Source: Verrucomicrobiia bacterium
GTDB taxonomy: Bacteria > Verrucomicrobiota > Verrucomicrobiia > Limisphaerales > DASXHY01
Assembly (NCBI GenBank): GCA_035629175.1
Contig: DASPIL010000021.1
Location: forward strand, 1 to 64,000
DNA: 64,000 nucleotides
Direction of reading: 5' to 3'
Part shown: positions 1 to 8,003 of the stretch, in pieces
Numbering within the stretch: the first letter of the stretch is position 1
Layout of the letters: each line of letters begins with the position of its first letter
Translations under genes and position numbers: made by a program
Notes under the pieces: generated by a model
Told to the model about the DNA's origin: nothing
Database searches by the model: none
Seen by the model: the letters and a program-made list of their open reading frames with translations, nothing else

Positions 1-933
1 CGCCTACGGCTCCAGGGACTCCGTTCCACCGAAGGGGGTGGTTTCGAAAGGGTTGAAAGATGACACAGAGATGAAAACAAAACCGGCAGGCACAGTGATT
101 TCTAATTGTCACTGAAGTGAAGAATAATTGTCATTGAACACCCTCTCCGCTCGTGACCGGTGTGGCTTGGGTGGCGTCGCGCATCACCCCAGCCGCCGAA
201 CGGTTCCTGCGAGTCACGCGAGATTCCGCGAAGGAAAGCTAAAGGCGACTGCACTATGGTGACGCTTCGTTGCTATCCCGGGTTGGGCCGCAATTCGCCG
301 GACTCCGGTCCCGTCGGGACAACATCTGATCGGACCACCAGGAACCCAGCGCCATACCGCTGATATTGTTTCCAGCCGGTGCTGCAACGGCCGGGCACCT
401 CTAATCCATTGAGCCAATCTCAAGCGCGTAAATCTCCCGGGCGAGACCTGCTGGGTGGCGGGGAGGAGAGATAAGCCGGTGGCGTTATCCAATGAAGCCG
501 ACCGGTTTGCACATTGCCTGGGAAGACATTCGAAATAATATCGACGTAGTTTGCAGGCGAATTCTCAGTTTCGGTCGCGATGAGATTTTTCGGCCAAGTC
601 AAGTTGGCAACAGTTGGCAACAGCGGCACTGCCAAATAGTGCACTTTCGCGCGGCAGATGTTCGTCAGGCGAAATCTATAATGGTCTTAGCGCTTTGAGG
701 GAAATTGGAAATTTGTTTCCATGATTCGAATCCCTTCGCTCGCTCCATCTTTTTCATCCACTTCTCATCCCCCGGTTCTGGTTCACTTTGAGCGGTAACG
801 TTCCGCAGCGGAATGCGACCGAGCGCATCGGCGCGCCGCTGGCCTCGCTCCGCCTCCCCGACGCAGCGATAAACGCGAATTCATAACCACGGTCCCCCGC
901 GAGTTCCTCGAGCTGCGGTGCGACTCCGCCTCC
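1..933. other. Intergenic region, no supportable gene
   Basis: No gene can be supported here. The short open frames on both strands overlap each other and resemble no family I recognise. The only local structure I see is a pair of similar 14-mers, TAATTGTCACTGAA at 103-116 and TAATTGTCATTGAA at 125-138, set 22 bp apart, plus a small inverted repeat CAGTGA...TCACTG at 93-114. This region lies beyond the 3' end of the minus-strand sugar importer operon. Confidence 0.5.
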
Positions 934-1905
934 TTACTTTAATTCCTGCCCGCCCTGGCGAACGTTGCTGGCATCGAACAATCGTGTGCCCAGAATGATC
1001 TCCCTGGGCACCGTCTCTCCTTTGAGGATTTTCAGTGCGGTGTCGATTGCTTCTGCGCCTCCGCTTGGATACTCGAAGGTGGCATCGAGAATGGATTGGC
1101 TGACATAGGCAACGCCTTCCTGCGGCAAGGCATCAATCCCGACAAATTTGATTCCGGTTCGGCCCGACGCCTTGGCTGCGAGATAAGCACCGTGCGCCGC
1201 AGCATCGTTGTGCGCGTAGACCAGGTCAATTTTCTCGAAGCGCGACAATGCCGATTCCATCTCCTTGCGCGCATCAGGCTCGAGCCATTTCATGTCCGCG
1301 CTAAAAATGATTTTGATGTCGGAGCCGGCGATGCCTTCCAGGAATCCGCTGTGCCGATCCTGGCCGGGGGTTGATGTTTGAAGGCCCATCAACTCCACAA
1401 CATTCCCCTTGCCGCCCAGCGTTTTCACAATCCACTCGCCCGCTGCCTTTCCTATCTTCTTATTGCTAGCCCCTATGAAACACGTGAACTTGTCGCCGAG
1501 CAACGCGCGGTCGAGCACGATTACCGGGACGCCGGCCTGTATCGCCTTAGCAACAGGTTCAGTCAGCGGCTGGGCTTCCTTGGGACTGATGATGAGCAAA
1601 TCCACCTTGGAACTGACGAACTCCTCCACGTGCGCACGCTGCTTGAGGGTGTCGTTTTGCGCATCCTTGAACACCACTTTCAGGTTGGAGTGTTTCGCCG
1701 CCGCATTCTTGATATCCTCGTTCATCTGCACACGCCACGGTTCTCCCAAATTGCATTGAGACATGCCGATTGTGTACACCCGGTTCTCACCATCCGCTTT
1801 CGATTCGTTGCCGGATTTTGAGGCCGGGTCGGAACAGCCATTCGCCAGCAGACTGAGGAAAGAGAGAATTGCGAATGCCAGGCTGCGGATGTGGTTTGGT
1901 TTCAT
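934..1905 (-). CDS. Sugar ABC transporter substrate-binding lipoprotein (RbsB-like)
   Basis: This 323-residue protein is the binding component of a ribose/galactose-type ABC importer. It should sit on the periplasmic face of the inner membrane and deliver a monosaccharide or small furanoside to the permease. A lipoprotein signal is visible, a hydrophobic stretch ending LLANGC at about residues 19-24, followed by a Ser/Lys/Glu-rich linker. The rest matches a type I periplasmic-binding fold: YTIGMSQ near the start of the domain, VDLLIISPKEAQPL, VPVIVLDR and FVGIDALPQEG are typical cluster-B motifs. The length is usual for the family. It is the last gene of the minus-strand operon, 28 bases after the permease stop. 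The ligand cannot be read from the sequence; the neighbouring furanosidases suggest arabinose, fructose or a short oligosaccharide. Confidence 0.9.
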   Translation of the reverse strand: MKPNHIRSLAFAILSFLSLLANGCSDPASKSGNESKADGENRVYTIGMSQCNLGEPWRVQMNEDIKNAAAKHSNLKVVFKDAQNDTLKQRAHVEEFVSSKVDLLIISPKEAQPLTEPVAKAIQAGVPVIVLDRALLGDKFTCFIGASNKKIGKAAGEWIVKTLGGKGNVVELMGLQTSTPGQDRHSGFLEGIAGSDIKIIFSADMKWLEPDARKEMESALSRFEKIDLVYAHNDAAAHGAYLAAKASGRTGIKFVGIDALPQEGVAYVSQSILDATFEYPSGGAEAIDTALKILKGETVPREIILGTRLFDASNVRQGGQELK

Positions 1906-1933
1906 GAGTTTCGTCAGTTGCTAAAAAATGCGC

Positions 1934-2947
1934 TCAACTTTCACGGCGGCGTTGGGTCAACACGGCTGCGACAATGATCACCCCGGTCAACATCAACCGG
2001 CCCGCCTCCGGCACGGCATTGATGCTGAGAATCTTGTCCAAATAGCCAATCGTCAGCACGCCGAGCAAGGTCAATCCCATTCCCCCACGGCCGCCTGACA
2101 AACTCGTTCCGCCGATCACCACCATCGCGATGGCAATCAATTCGTAGCCGGCGCCTGCCTCGGGATCACCCTGCTGTTCCTGCGCCCCCTGGCAAATCCC
2201 GGCCACTGCAGCCAGCACACCGGAAGCCGCATAAGCGCAGATTTTGGCGGAGACCACCGGCACACCAGAAAGCCGGGATGCCTCTTCATTGCCTCCGATT
2301 GCATAAAGTTGCCGTCCCCAGCTGTGTTTCGCGAGCGCAAGCCATGAAAAACCAAGGCAGATCAAAAAAATCACTGTGACCATTGATACGTTGTCCCCAA
2401 GGATGCGAGTGTCCACGGCGCGGAACAGTGCGGGCACGTCCACGTAGTCGTAACTGCCACTGGAGCTCTTCACGGCTGTCGAAACCTTCATTCCGCCGGA
2501 GAAGTATTTGGCAGCCCCTCGAGCAGCCACCATCAACGCCAGGGTGGCTATGAACGGCTGCACCCGCAGTTTTGCTGCCACAACACCAGACAATCCACCG
2601 CTCACCGAACCCACCAGCATGCAGGCAGGAACAACCAGCCACCCGCTCCAACCCCAGTGAATGGCCATCTTCGCGCAGCACACAGCGACCAGCGCCAGCA
2701 CGCTTCCGACTGCCAGGTCAATGCCGCCAGAGATGATGACGAGCGTGAGACCGCAAGCCAGAATTCCGTAGACCGACGCCTGTCGCAGGGCGTCACGGTG
2801 GGTGCCGATTTTGAAGAATGCTCCGTCGGCATTGAAGATTGCTCCCACCACAAACACGAGAACCAACGCCATGAACGCCCGCCCGGCTGCGCTTGTTGAG
2901 AACCTCCGCAGTCCATTCGTTTTTGCCATTGTCGAATCGCTGCTCAT
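1934..2947 (-). CDS. Sugar ABC transporter permease (RbsC-like)
   Basis: A 337-residue inner-membrane permease of the ribose/xylose/arabinose importer family (BPD_transp_2). The family signature GIDLAVGS lies at residues 75-82, just after the second hydrophobic segment, and GGTSLSGGRGG in the C-terminal part is also typical. About nine or ten hydrophobic segments can be seen. The start codon overlaps the stop of the upstream ATPase gene by 4 bases (ATGA), so the two are translationally coupled. There is one permease gene, so the channel is probably a homodimer served by the double-domain ATPase. No unusual feature is seen. Confidence 0.93.
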   Translation of the reverse strand: MSSDSTMAKTNGLRRFSTSAAGRAFMALVLVFVVGAIFNADGAFFKIGTHRDALRQASVYGILACGLTLVIISGGIDLAVGSVLALVAVCCAKMAIHWGWSGWLVVPACMLVGSVSGGLSGVVAAKLRVQPFIATLALMVAARGAAKYFSGGMKVSTAVKSSSGSYDYVDVPALFRAVDTRILGDNVSMVTVIFLICLGFSWLALAKHSWGRQLYAIGGNEEASRLSGVPVVSAKICAYAASGVLAAVAGICQGAQEQQGDPEAGAGYELIAIAMVVIGGTSLSGGRGGMGLTLLGVLTIGYLDKILSINAVPEAGRLMLTGVIIVAAVLTQRRRES

Positions 2948-4512
2948 GCCACGATAGCGGGCGTCGCGTTGCCGACCCTCCCCATTGCCGCAGCCAGAAT
3001 CGCTTCCGGCGTAGCGTCAGTCCGGTTGAATCTCGCAGTCACCCTGCCGCGGTGCATCACCACGATGCGATCGCTCAACGTGAGCAACTCGGGCATCTCG
3101 GAACTGATCAACAGGATCGCCATTCCTTCGGACGTCCATTCATCCATCAGTTGGTAGATTTCGCGTTTGGCAGCGACGTCGATCCCGCGCGTGGGTTCAT
3201 CGAGAAGCAATACCCTGGGTCGCGTTTGGAGCCATTTTGCGATCGCCACCTTTTGCTGGTTGCCGCCGGAGAGCGCACTCACTTCCAGCTCGAGCGACGC
3301 GGCGCGCAACTTCATCCGGCTCGTGGTCTTTTCGGCCGCGGCCCGCTCCGCATCTGCTCGCCGCCATCCCGCCCTCGACAACTCCCGCAATCCGGCCAGA
3401 GTCGCGTTTGCAATAATCGAAAGGGACAGCACCAGTCCCGTCGCCTTGCGATCATTCGTGAGCAACGCCAATCCAGATTCAATCGCGGCGCGCGGGGAGG
3501 CGAACGACACTTCCCTGCCATCCAGGCGCATGGCGCCCTGCGTGGCGCTGCAGGCGCCAAACATTCCCCAGAAAAGCTCGCTGGCCCCCGAGCCCTGCAG
3601 GCCGCCGATACCAAGGATCTCCCCGGCGCGAACCTCGAGCGACACTCCGTGCACCGCGTTTTTCTCAGCGAATCCTTTGGGAAACACACTGAAATTCTCC
3701 AGGCGCACTCTCTCGGGTCCCGGATTGGGCGCGCGTCGTGGAAACTGTTCGCCGAGATCCCGTCCCACCATCCATTGGATAAAACGTTGCGCCGGCAACT
3801 CCGTTGCAGGTGCAGTGCCGACCCATTGTCCATCGCGCAACACCGTGATGCGATCCGCGATCTGCTCGATCTCCTCCATCTTGTGCGAGATATAAACGAT
3901 CCCGCAGCCGCGTTCTTTCAAGGTGCGGATGAGTGCGAACAGCTTCTCAACCTCAGGCGCGTTCAAGGCGCTCGTGGGTTCGTCCATCACAATCACCTTT
4001 GCCTTTTGGCTCAGCGCCTTCGCGATCTCGATGAGTTGCTGCACTGCAATCGGAAATTGCTCGGCGCAACGGCGCACATCAATTTCCAATCCCAATTGCC
4101 TGACCCAGTGCAAGGCTTCCTCGTGCTGCCGCGCCTCACAGACGAAGCCAGCTCGCGTTGGTGTCCGGCCGAGAAAAATGTTGTCGGCCACGCTCATCGG
4201 CCCAATCAGGGAAAGTTCCTGATGTATCACAGCGACCCCGAGCGCACTGGCTTCCAGCGGAGAACACGGCCGCGCTGGCCGACCGCAATACTCGATCAGT
4301 CCTTCGAAGTCGGTGTGGATCCCCGCAAGGATCTTGATTAGCGTACTCTTTCCCGCCCCGTTTTCTCCCGCAAGCACGTGAACTTCGCCAGCCGCCACTT
4401 CAAACCTGACATCCCTGAGAACCGTCACGGCGCCGAAACGCTTCGTGATACCGGATAGCCGCACCAATGGTTCAGCGAGGGACGTGGTGCCGGACGACGA
4501 AGTCGCGTTCAC
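2944..4512 (-). CDS. Sugar ABC transporter ATP-binding protein, two nucleotide-binding domains (RbsA/MglA-like)
   Basis: This 522-residue cytoplasmic ATPase powers the adjacent sugar importer. Domain 1 carries Walker A GENGAGKST (49-57) and Walker B VIVMDEPTS (173-181), but its signature region reads FPIAVQQ instead of the common LSxGQQQ. Domain 2 has the family's degenerate P-loop GLQGSGAS (about 304-311), a perfect signature LSGGNQQK (414-421) and LLLDEPTRGID (436-446). An asymmetric pair is normal for RbsA/MglA/AraG proteins. The start overlaps the stop of the GH127 gene by 4 bases and the end overlaps the permease start by 4 bases. This is strong evidence of one operon linking hydrolase and importer. 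Confidence 0.94.
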   Translation of the reverse strand: MNATSSSGTTSLAEPLVRLSGITKRFGAVTVLRDVRFEVAAGEVHVLAGENGAGKSTLIKILAGIHTDFEGLIEYCGRPARPCSPLEASALGVAVIHQELSLIGPMSVADNIFLGRTPTRAGFVCEARQHEEALHWVRQLGLEIDVRRCAEQFPIAVQQLIEIAKALSQKAKVIVMDEPTSALNAPEVEKLFALIRTLKERGCGIVYISHKMEEIEQIADRITVLRDGQWVGTAPATELPAQRFIQWMVGRDLGEQFPRRAPNPGPERVRLENFSVFPKGFAEKNAVHGVSLEVRAGEILGIGGLQGSGASELFWGMFGACSATQGAMRLDGREVSFASPRAAIESGLALLTNDRKATGLVLSLSIIANATLAGLRELSRAGWRRADAERAAAEKTTSRMKLRAASLELEVSALSGGNQQKVAIAKWLQTRPRVLLLDEPTRGIDVAAKREIYQLMDEWTSEGMAILLISSEMPELLTLSDRIVVMHRGRVTARFNRTDATPEAILAAAMGRVGNATPAIVA

Positions 4513-6371
4513 GGGGACTGCACGCCTCCTGGATTTTGTTCAGCCAGCGGCATCCAAACTTGGTAAGGGTCCTGGGTGCTGCCGGCTTCAGCAAACGAGA
4601 TGAGTTGAAGCGCGAAAATTTCATTTGTCGCGCGCTCTGCTGAAGGAGTTGTCCGGATGGCGTGAACAGAGCCGCGTTGTTCGCCGATTAACGTGCCAGC
4701 CTGCATCTTCGACTGTGCCGGCAAAATGCGGAAAGTTCCGATGGGTGCCCCGGGATTGAGGGCATCGTCTGCCGCCAGGATTAAAGGACCTCGCGCAAAA
4801 GCCACTTTGCCCGCATTTCCATGCGCTCCGACGATCGTGCGAAGCGACATTGGCATTCTCAACGTGATGACATCACCGTCATGCCATTCCCGTCGCAGCG
4901 CTGCATACTCGCCAGCGGGCAGCGACCTTTCCTGAGATCGGTCGTTTACCGAGAGCGTTGCTGTTTGGCTCCAGGCGGGCACGCGCAATTTCAAGGTGAA
5001 CACCGAGGCTTGGTCGAGAACGACTTTAACGCGCATGTCGCCGGTTCCGGGATAGCCGGATTCAATTTCAAGGCGAACGAATTTGCCGTCGGGCAGCCGC
5101 AGCCGGGATTTCCCAGCTGTCAGAAAATTGATGATTACGCCTTCATGGTCGGCCGTCACCGCAAATGTCGGCACGAGAGCCAGGCCACGGGGTCCGCTTG
5201 AAAGGCAGCAATGCCCCGAGAGCTCCGCCGAGTAGGGTTTCTTTCCCTCGAGTTGCACATAATATCCCCAGCCACTGCCGTCAGGTTTCTGCGCGCCCAG
5301 TAATTGATTGTAAACGGCACGTTCCAACTCTTCCGCAAAGCGCGCTTCGCCAGTCAGCCGAAGCAACTGCGCGTTGAATTGAATCCACGTGACGGTCACG
5401 CACGTTTCACCCACGTCGGCATTGCCATTTGGGAGTTCATGGTCCTTGTGGAAATGCTCGTGGTGACTGGCGGTGCCTGTGAGATACAGGCGGCTGTTGA
5501 CGATGTCCTGCCACGCATTCAATGCCGCCTCCAGCAACTGCTTCTCGCCTGTCGTGCGATAAAACTCGAGGGCGCCATTCAGGCACGAAAGCATTTCATA
5601 GGCTTTGGCGTTGCCGACCTTGTCCACGCGTTTGGCTGAAAGCAGAGTCGAAACAATTTTTGGCCCCGCGGGAGTCTCCCACGATGCGAGGATGTAGCGG
5701 CAGAATTCGAGATACTTCGTTTCCCCTGTCAGCCGATACAACAGGACCATCGGTTCCAGCACGCTCGTAGGAGCCATGCCCATGTGCCAGCCGGCTTTAA
5801 GAATGTCCCGCTGCCCGGCATTTGTTCCAAAGGTGCGACACAACAGATCGGCGCAACGCCGGCTGATGGCGAGCGCGTTGGTGTTCCCTGTCGCGCGATA
5901 ATAAGTCAGCAGCCCAAGCATGTCATACTTGTGAGCCCAAACATCCCACTCCGTCCAACGTTGCTCGGGCAAGTAGGTTCCAAGATAGCCATCTTCCATC
6001 TGACACTTTCCCAACTCGGCAACAACGCGATCCAATTTCGTGCGGAGTTCGGAACCTTGCGAGTATTCCCACGCCAATGTCGCAGCGTGCAGCCATTTGC
6101 CAGCGTGTTCTCCATCCCATGCCTGCCGGCCTGGACGCTTGCGAAAACCTTCGAGCAGTCGTTCCTCATCAACCTTCGCAAGCCGATTCGTGACATTTGC
6201 GTCCAACCGCTTGCCCAGAAACCCACCCAGCTGGATCGCCGCTGGGATCGTGGCTTCCTGCCTGTCCTTGACGGCTGGAGGGACGGCGTCGACGACAACC
6301 GGGGCGCCGTGCAGAGCGGCGGCCAGTGAAAACAATCCGACCATTGTTGCGTTGAGAAACAGACACTGCAT
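4509..6371 (-). CDS. GH127-family (DUF1680) glycoside hydrolase, putative beta-L-arabinofuranosidase
   Basis: A 620-residue secreted or periplasmic enzyme with an N-terminal hydrophobic segment ending about HGAP. The central region is an alpha/alpha barrel of the DUF1680/GH127 type. The family's zinc-thiolate catalytic site is visible: G-E322-T-C324 and H-C388-C389 match the Glu/Cys/Cys/Cys zinc ligands of Bifidobacterium HypBA1, whose first Cys of the CC pair is the nucleophile. Glu305, in SHHEHFH, sits where the HypBA1 acid/base Glu lies. The C-terminal third looks beta-rich. Known members release beta-L-arabinofuranose, for example from extensin-type glycans; the substrate here is inferred. 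The gene lies 4 bases after the GH172 gene and overlaps the importer ATPase by 4 bases, so the product sugar is probably imported by that system. Confidence 0.9.
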   Translation of the reverse strand: MQCLFLNATMVGLFSLAAALHGAPVVVDAVPPAVKDRQEATIPAAIQLGGFLGKRLDANVTNRLAKVDEERLLEGFRKRPGRQAWDGEHAGKWLHAATLAWEYSQGSELRTKLDRVVAELGKCQMEDGYLGTYLPEQRWTEWDVWAHKYDMLGLLTYYRATGNTNALAISRRCADLLCRTFGTNAGQRDILKAGWHMGMAPTSVLEPMVLLYRLTGETKYLEFCRYILASWETPAGPKIVSTLLSAKRVDKVGNAKAYEMLSCLNGALEFYRTTGEKQLLEAALNAWQDIVNSRLYLTGTASHHEHFHKDHELPNGNADVGETCVTVTWIQFNAQLLRLTGEARFAEELERAVYNQLLGAQKPDGSGWGYYVQLEGKKPYSAELSGHCCLSSGPRGLALVPTFAVTADHEGVIINFLTAGKSRLRLPDGKFVRLEIESGYPGTGDMRVKVVLDQASVFTLKLRVPAWSQTATLSVNDRSQERSLPAGEYAALRREWHDGDVITLRMPMSLRTIVGAHGNAGKVAFARGPLILAADDALNPGAPIGTFRILPAQSKMQAGTLIGEQRGSVHAIRTTPSAERATNEIFALQLISFAEAGSTQDPYQVWMPLAEQNPGGVQSP

Positions 6372-6375
6372 GCGA

Positions 6376-7902
6376 TCAGTTCTTTTGCAACGTGCGGAGG
6401 TCGACGCTCGCGGGGCGGCTGTAAACCGGCGTTTGCGCCGTCAACGCATCGAATCCCAGGAAGTACCCTGCAGACTTCTCGGATTTGCCGGCGCACTCGA
6501 ACCGAAGCGTGTGCTTGCCTGCGGCAACGTGATGCGTGCCCAGCTTGTGCTGCGCTTGAGTGATTCCGGGCGCGTAGAGATCAAATTGTCCGATTTCCCT
6601 GCCATCCAATTTCACCCGATAGATGCCGTAATCCCACGAGTGGGTGACTTTCCACGCAAGGCCGAGCGGCTGGTCCTTGTCGGTTTCGAATGAAACCTCC
6701 ACCCAACCCTGGTCATCGGTGGGCTTGAACCAAAGTTGTTTTCCGTCAATGACGCCACCGAGTGGCTGGACTTCAAGCGGATGGTTCGAATGCCTGGCGG
6801 CCACAACGGCTTCATACCCCTTCAGCACCAAGCGTTCGCGGAGTGGCAGACGATCCACACCCGAAGGCAGCGCTGGCCACGGCTTGTGCGGTTCGGTCTG
6901 GTACCAGATGGCAACACTGGAAAACAGATCGTCGCGTTCGATGCAGCCGTCACTTTTTCCGTCGGGAAATTTCTGGAAACCTTTGTGTTCGATTTCCAAC
7001 CGCAGGGATTTCTTGAAAGTGACCGGGTCAGGCAGATGAAATCTATAGGCCGTGCCTCGGTCGCCCGTATTGAATCCTTCCCACAAGGGTGTTCCATAGA
7101 ACGGTCCGGCCTGCTCGCGAAAGCCCCAGCCGTCGCAGAAATAGTCTTCAGTGCCCGTGCCGCGCAAGCTGGGCGTTTTTTCGCCGTCGATGAAAAAGAA
7201 ATCATCGCCCTCACCGTACCAGCCCCCCGAAGAATGATAAACGCTCTTGATCGTACCGACGTAGTGACCCCGTCCCTCAATGTCCGCGATCAAATAGTTC
7301 TGGCCCATAACACAGGGGAATTCCTGGCGATACATTGCGTGGAAATAAGCGGTGTCGGCCGGCAGGGAGTCATGCTTCTGCCAGTCGATGTAATAATAAA
7401 AGCAATCGCAGCGCCTGTCGCTTTCGTTAGTAACGGTGATGCGGGCTTTCTTGCGGAATGGCATCGGCCAATAGGAGTTTCGCCCGCGGCCCTCGGAGCT
7501 GACGCGAAGGGGAATGGATGTGAATGGTTTGTCCACGCCGAAGCCGATGCCAAAGAAATCACCGATGGGACATTCGACGCTGGGATGCTCCTCGTCGTCC
7601 CAATAAATCCGCAATGTAAGCTTGGCCGAGTAGAAGGGATCGCCGTGTGCAATGGTGATCCAGATGTGCACGATCTTGCCGGGTCCCTCGAGTTCAGCGA
7701 GCGTCAGCATTCCTCCGGGTTCGATTGGCCGCAGATCGCCATTTCCGTTCTTCAGGTCCGGATCTGTTGAAGACGCGCGGCGGGTTTCAAATCCCTTGAG
7801 CCGCTCCAGCCCGCCGAGCGGATTGCCAAGGTTCTCCTGCCCGGAAGAACCAAGGACGGTTAATGACAGGAACGCTGTGAAGACGAGACAGTGCAATTTC
7901 AT
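6376..7902 (-). CDS. GH172 (DUF2961) glycoside hydrolase, secreted
   Basis: A DUF2961 protein of about 508 residues. I start it at 7902 because the Met there opens a clean signal peptide (MKLHCLVFTAFLSL, ending near GSSGQ). A longer frame to 8007 would overlap the preceding gene. The family motifs are present: CPIGDFFGIGFG, FRKKARITVTNES, DIEGRGHYVGT and the hallmark GTGTEDYF, whose Glu is conserved in both DUF2961 proteins of this window. DUF2961 is classified as GH172, with members acting on alpha-D-fructofuranosides and, in other studied cases, alpha-D-arabinofuranosides. The C-terminal ~150 residues look like an extra beta-sandwich with WEVTHSW-like segments. It sits directly upstream of GH127 and the sugar importer, so the two are probably co-transcribed. 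Confidence 0.87.
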   Translation of the reverse strand: MKLHCLVFTAFLSLTVLGSSGQENLGNPLGGLERLKGFETRRASSTDPDLKNGNGDLRPIEPGGMLTLAELEGPGKIVHIWITIAHGDPFYSAKLTLRIYWDDEEHPSVECPIGDFFGIGFGVDKPFTSIPLRVSSEGRGRNSYWPMPFRKKARITVTNESDRRCDCFYYYIDWQKHDSLPADTAYFHAMYRQEFPCVMGQNYLIADIEGRGHYVGTIKSVYHSSGGWYGEGDDFFFIDGEKTPSLRGTGTEDYFCDGWGFREQAGPFYGTPLWEGFNTGDRGTAYRFHLPDPVTFKKSLRLEIEHKGFQKFPDGKSDGCIERDDLFSSVAIWYQTEPHKPWPALPSGVDRLPLRERLVLKGYEAVVAARHSNHPLEVQPLGGVIDGKQLWFKPTDDQGWVEVSFETDKDQPLGLAWKVTHSWDYGIYRVKLDGREIGQFDLYAPGITQAQHKLGTHHVAAGKHTLRFECAGKSEKSAGYFLGFDALTAQTPVYSRPASVDLRTLQKN

Positions 7903-8003
7903 TTTAAATTGACGGAGTTCATTTGAGATTCGCGGGCGATGAAACGCAAGCTTTGGCATGCCTCCCGGCACGGCCAAAGCTTGACGTTCGGAACGAATGC
8001 AGA

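Noticed and set aside
492-698. 68-residue ORF in the left intergenic region
   Set aside because: No family resemblance and no ribosome binding site; overlaps another short frame on the other strand.
2893-4341. 482-residue plus-strand ORF antisense to the ABC ATPase gene
   Set aside because: It lies entirely opposite a well-supported gene with conserved motifs, and its translation has no recognisable domain. Long antisense frames are common in GC-rich coding DNA.
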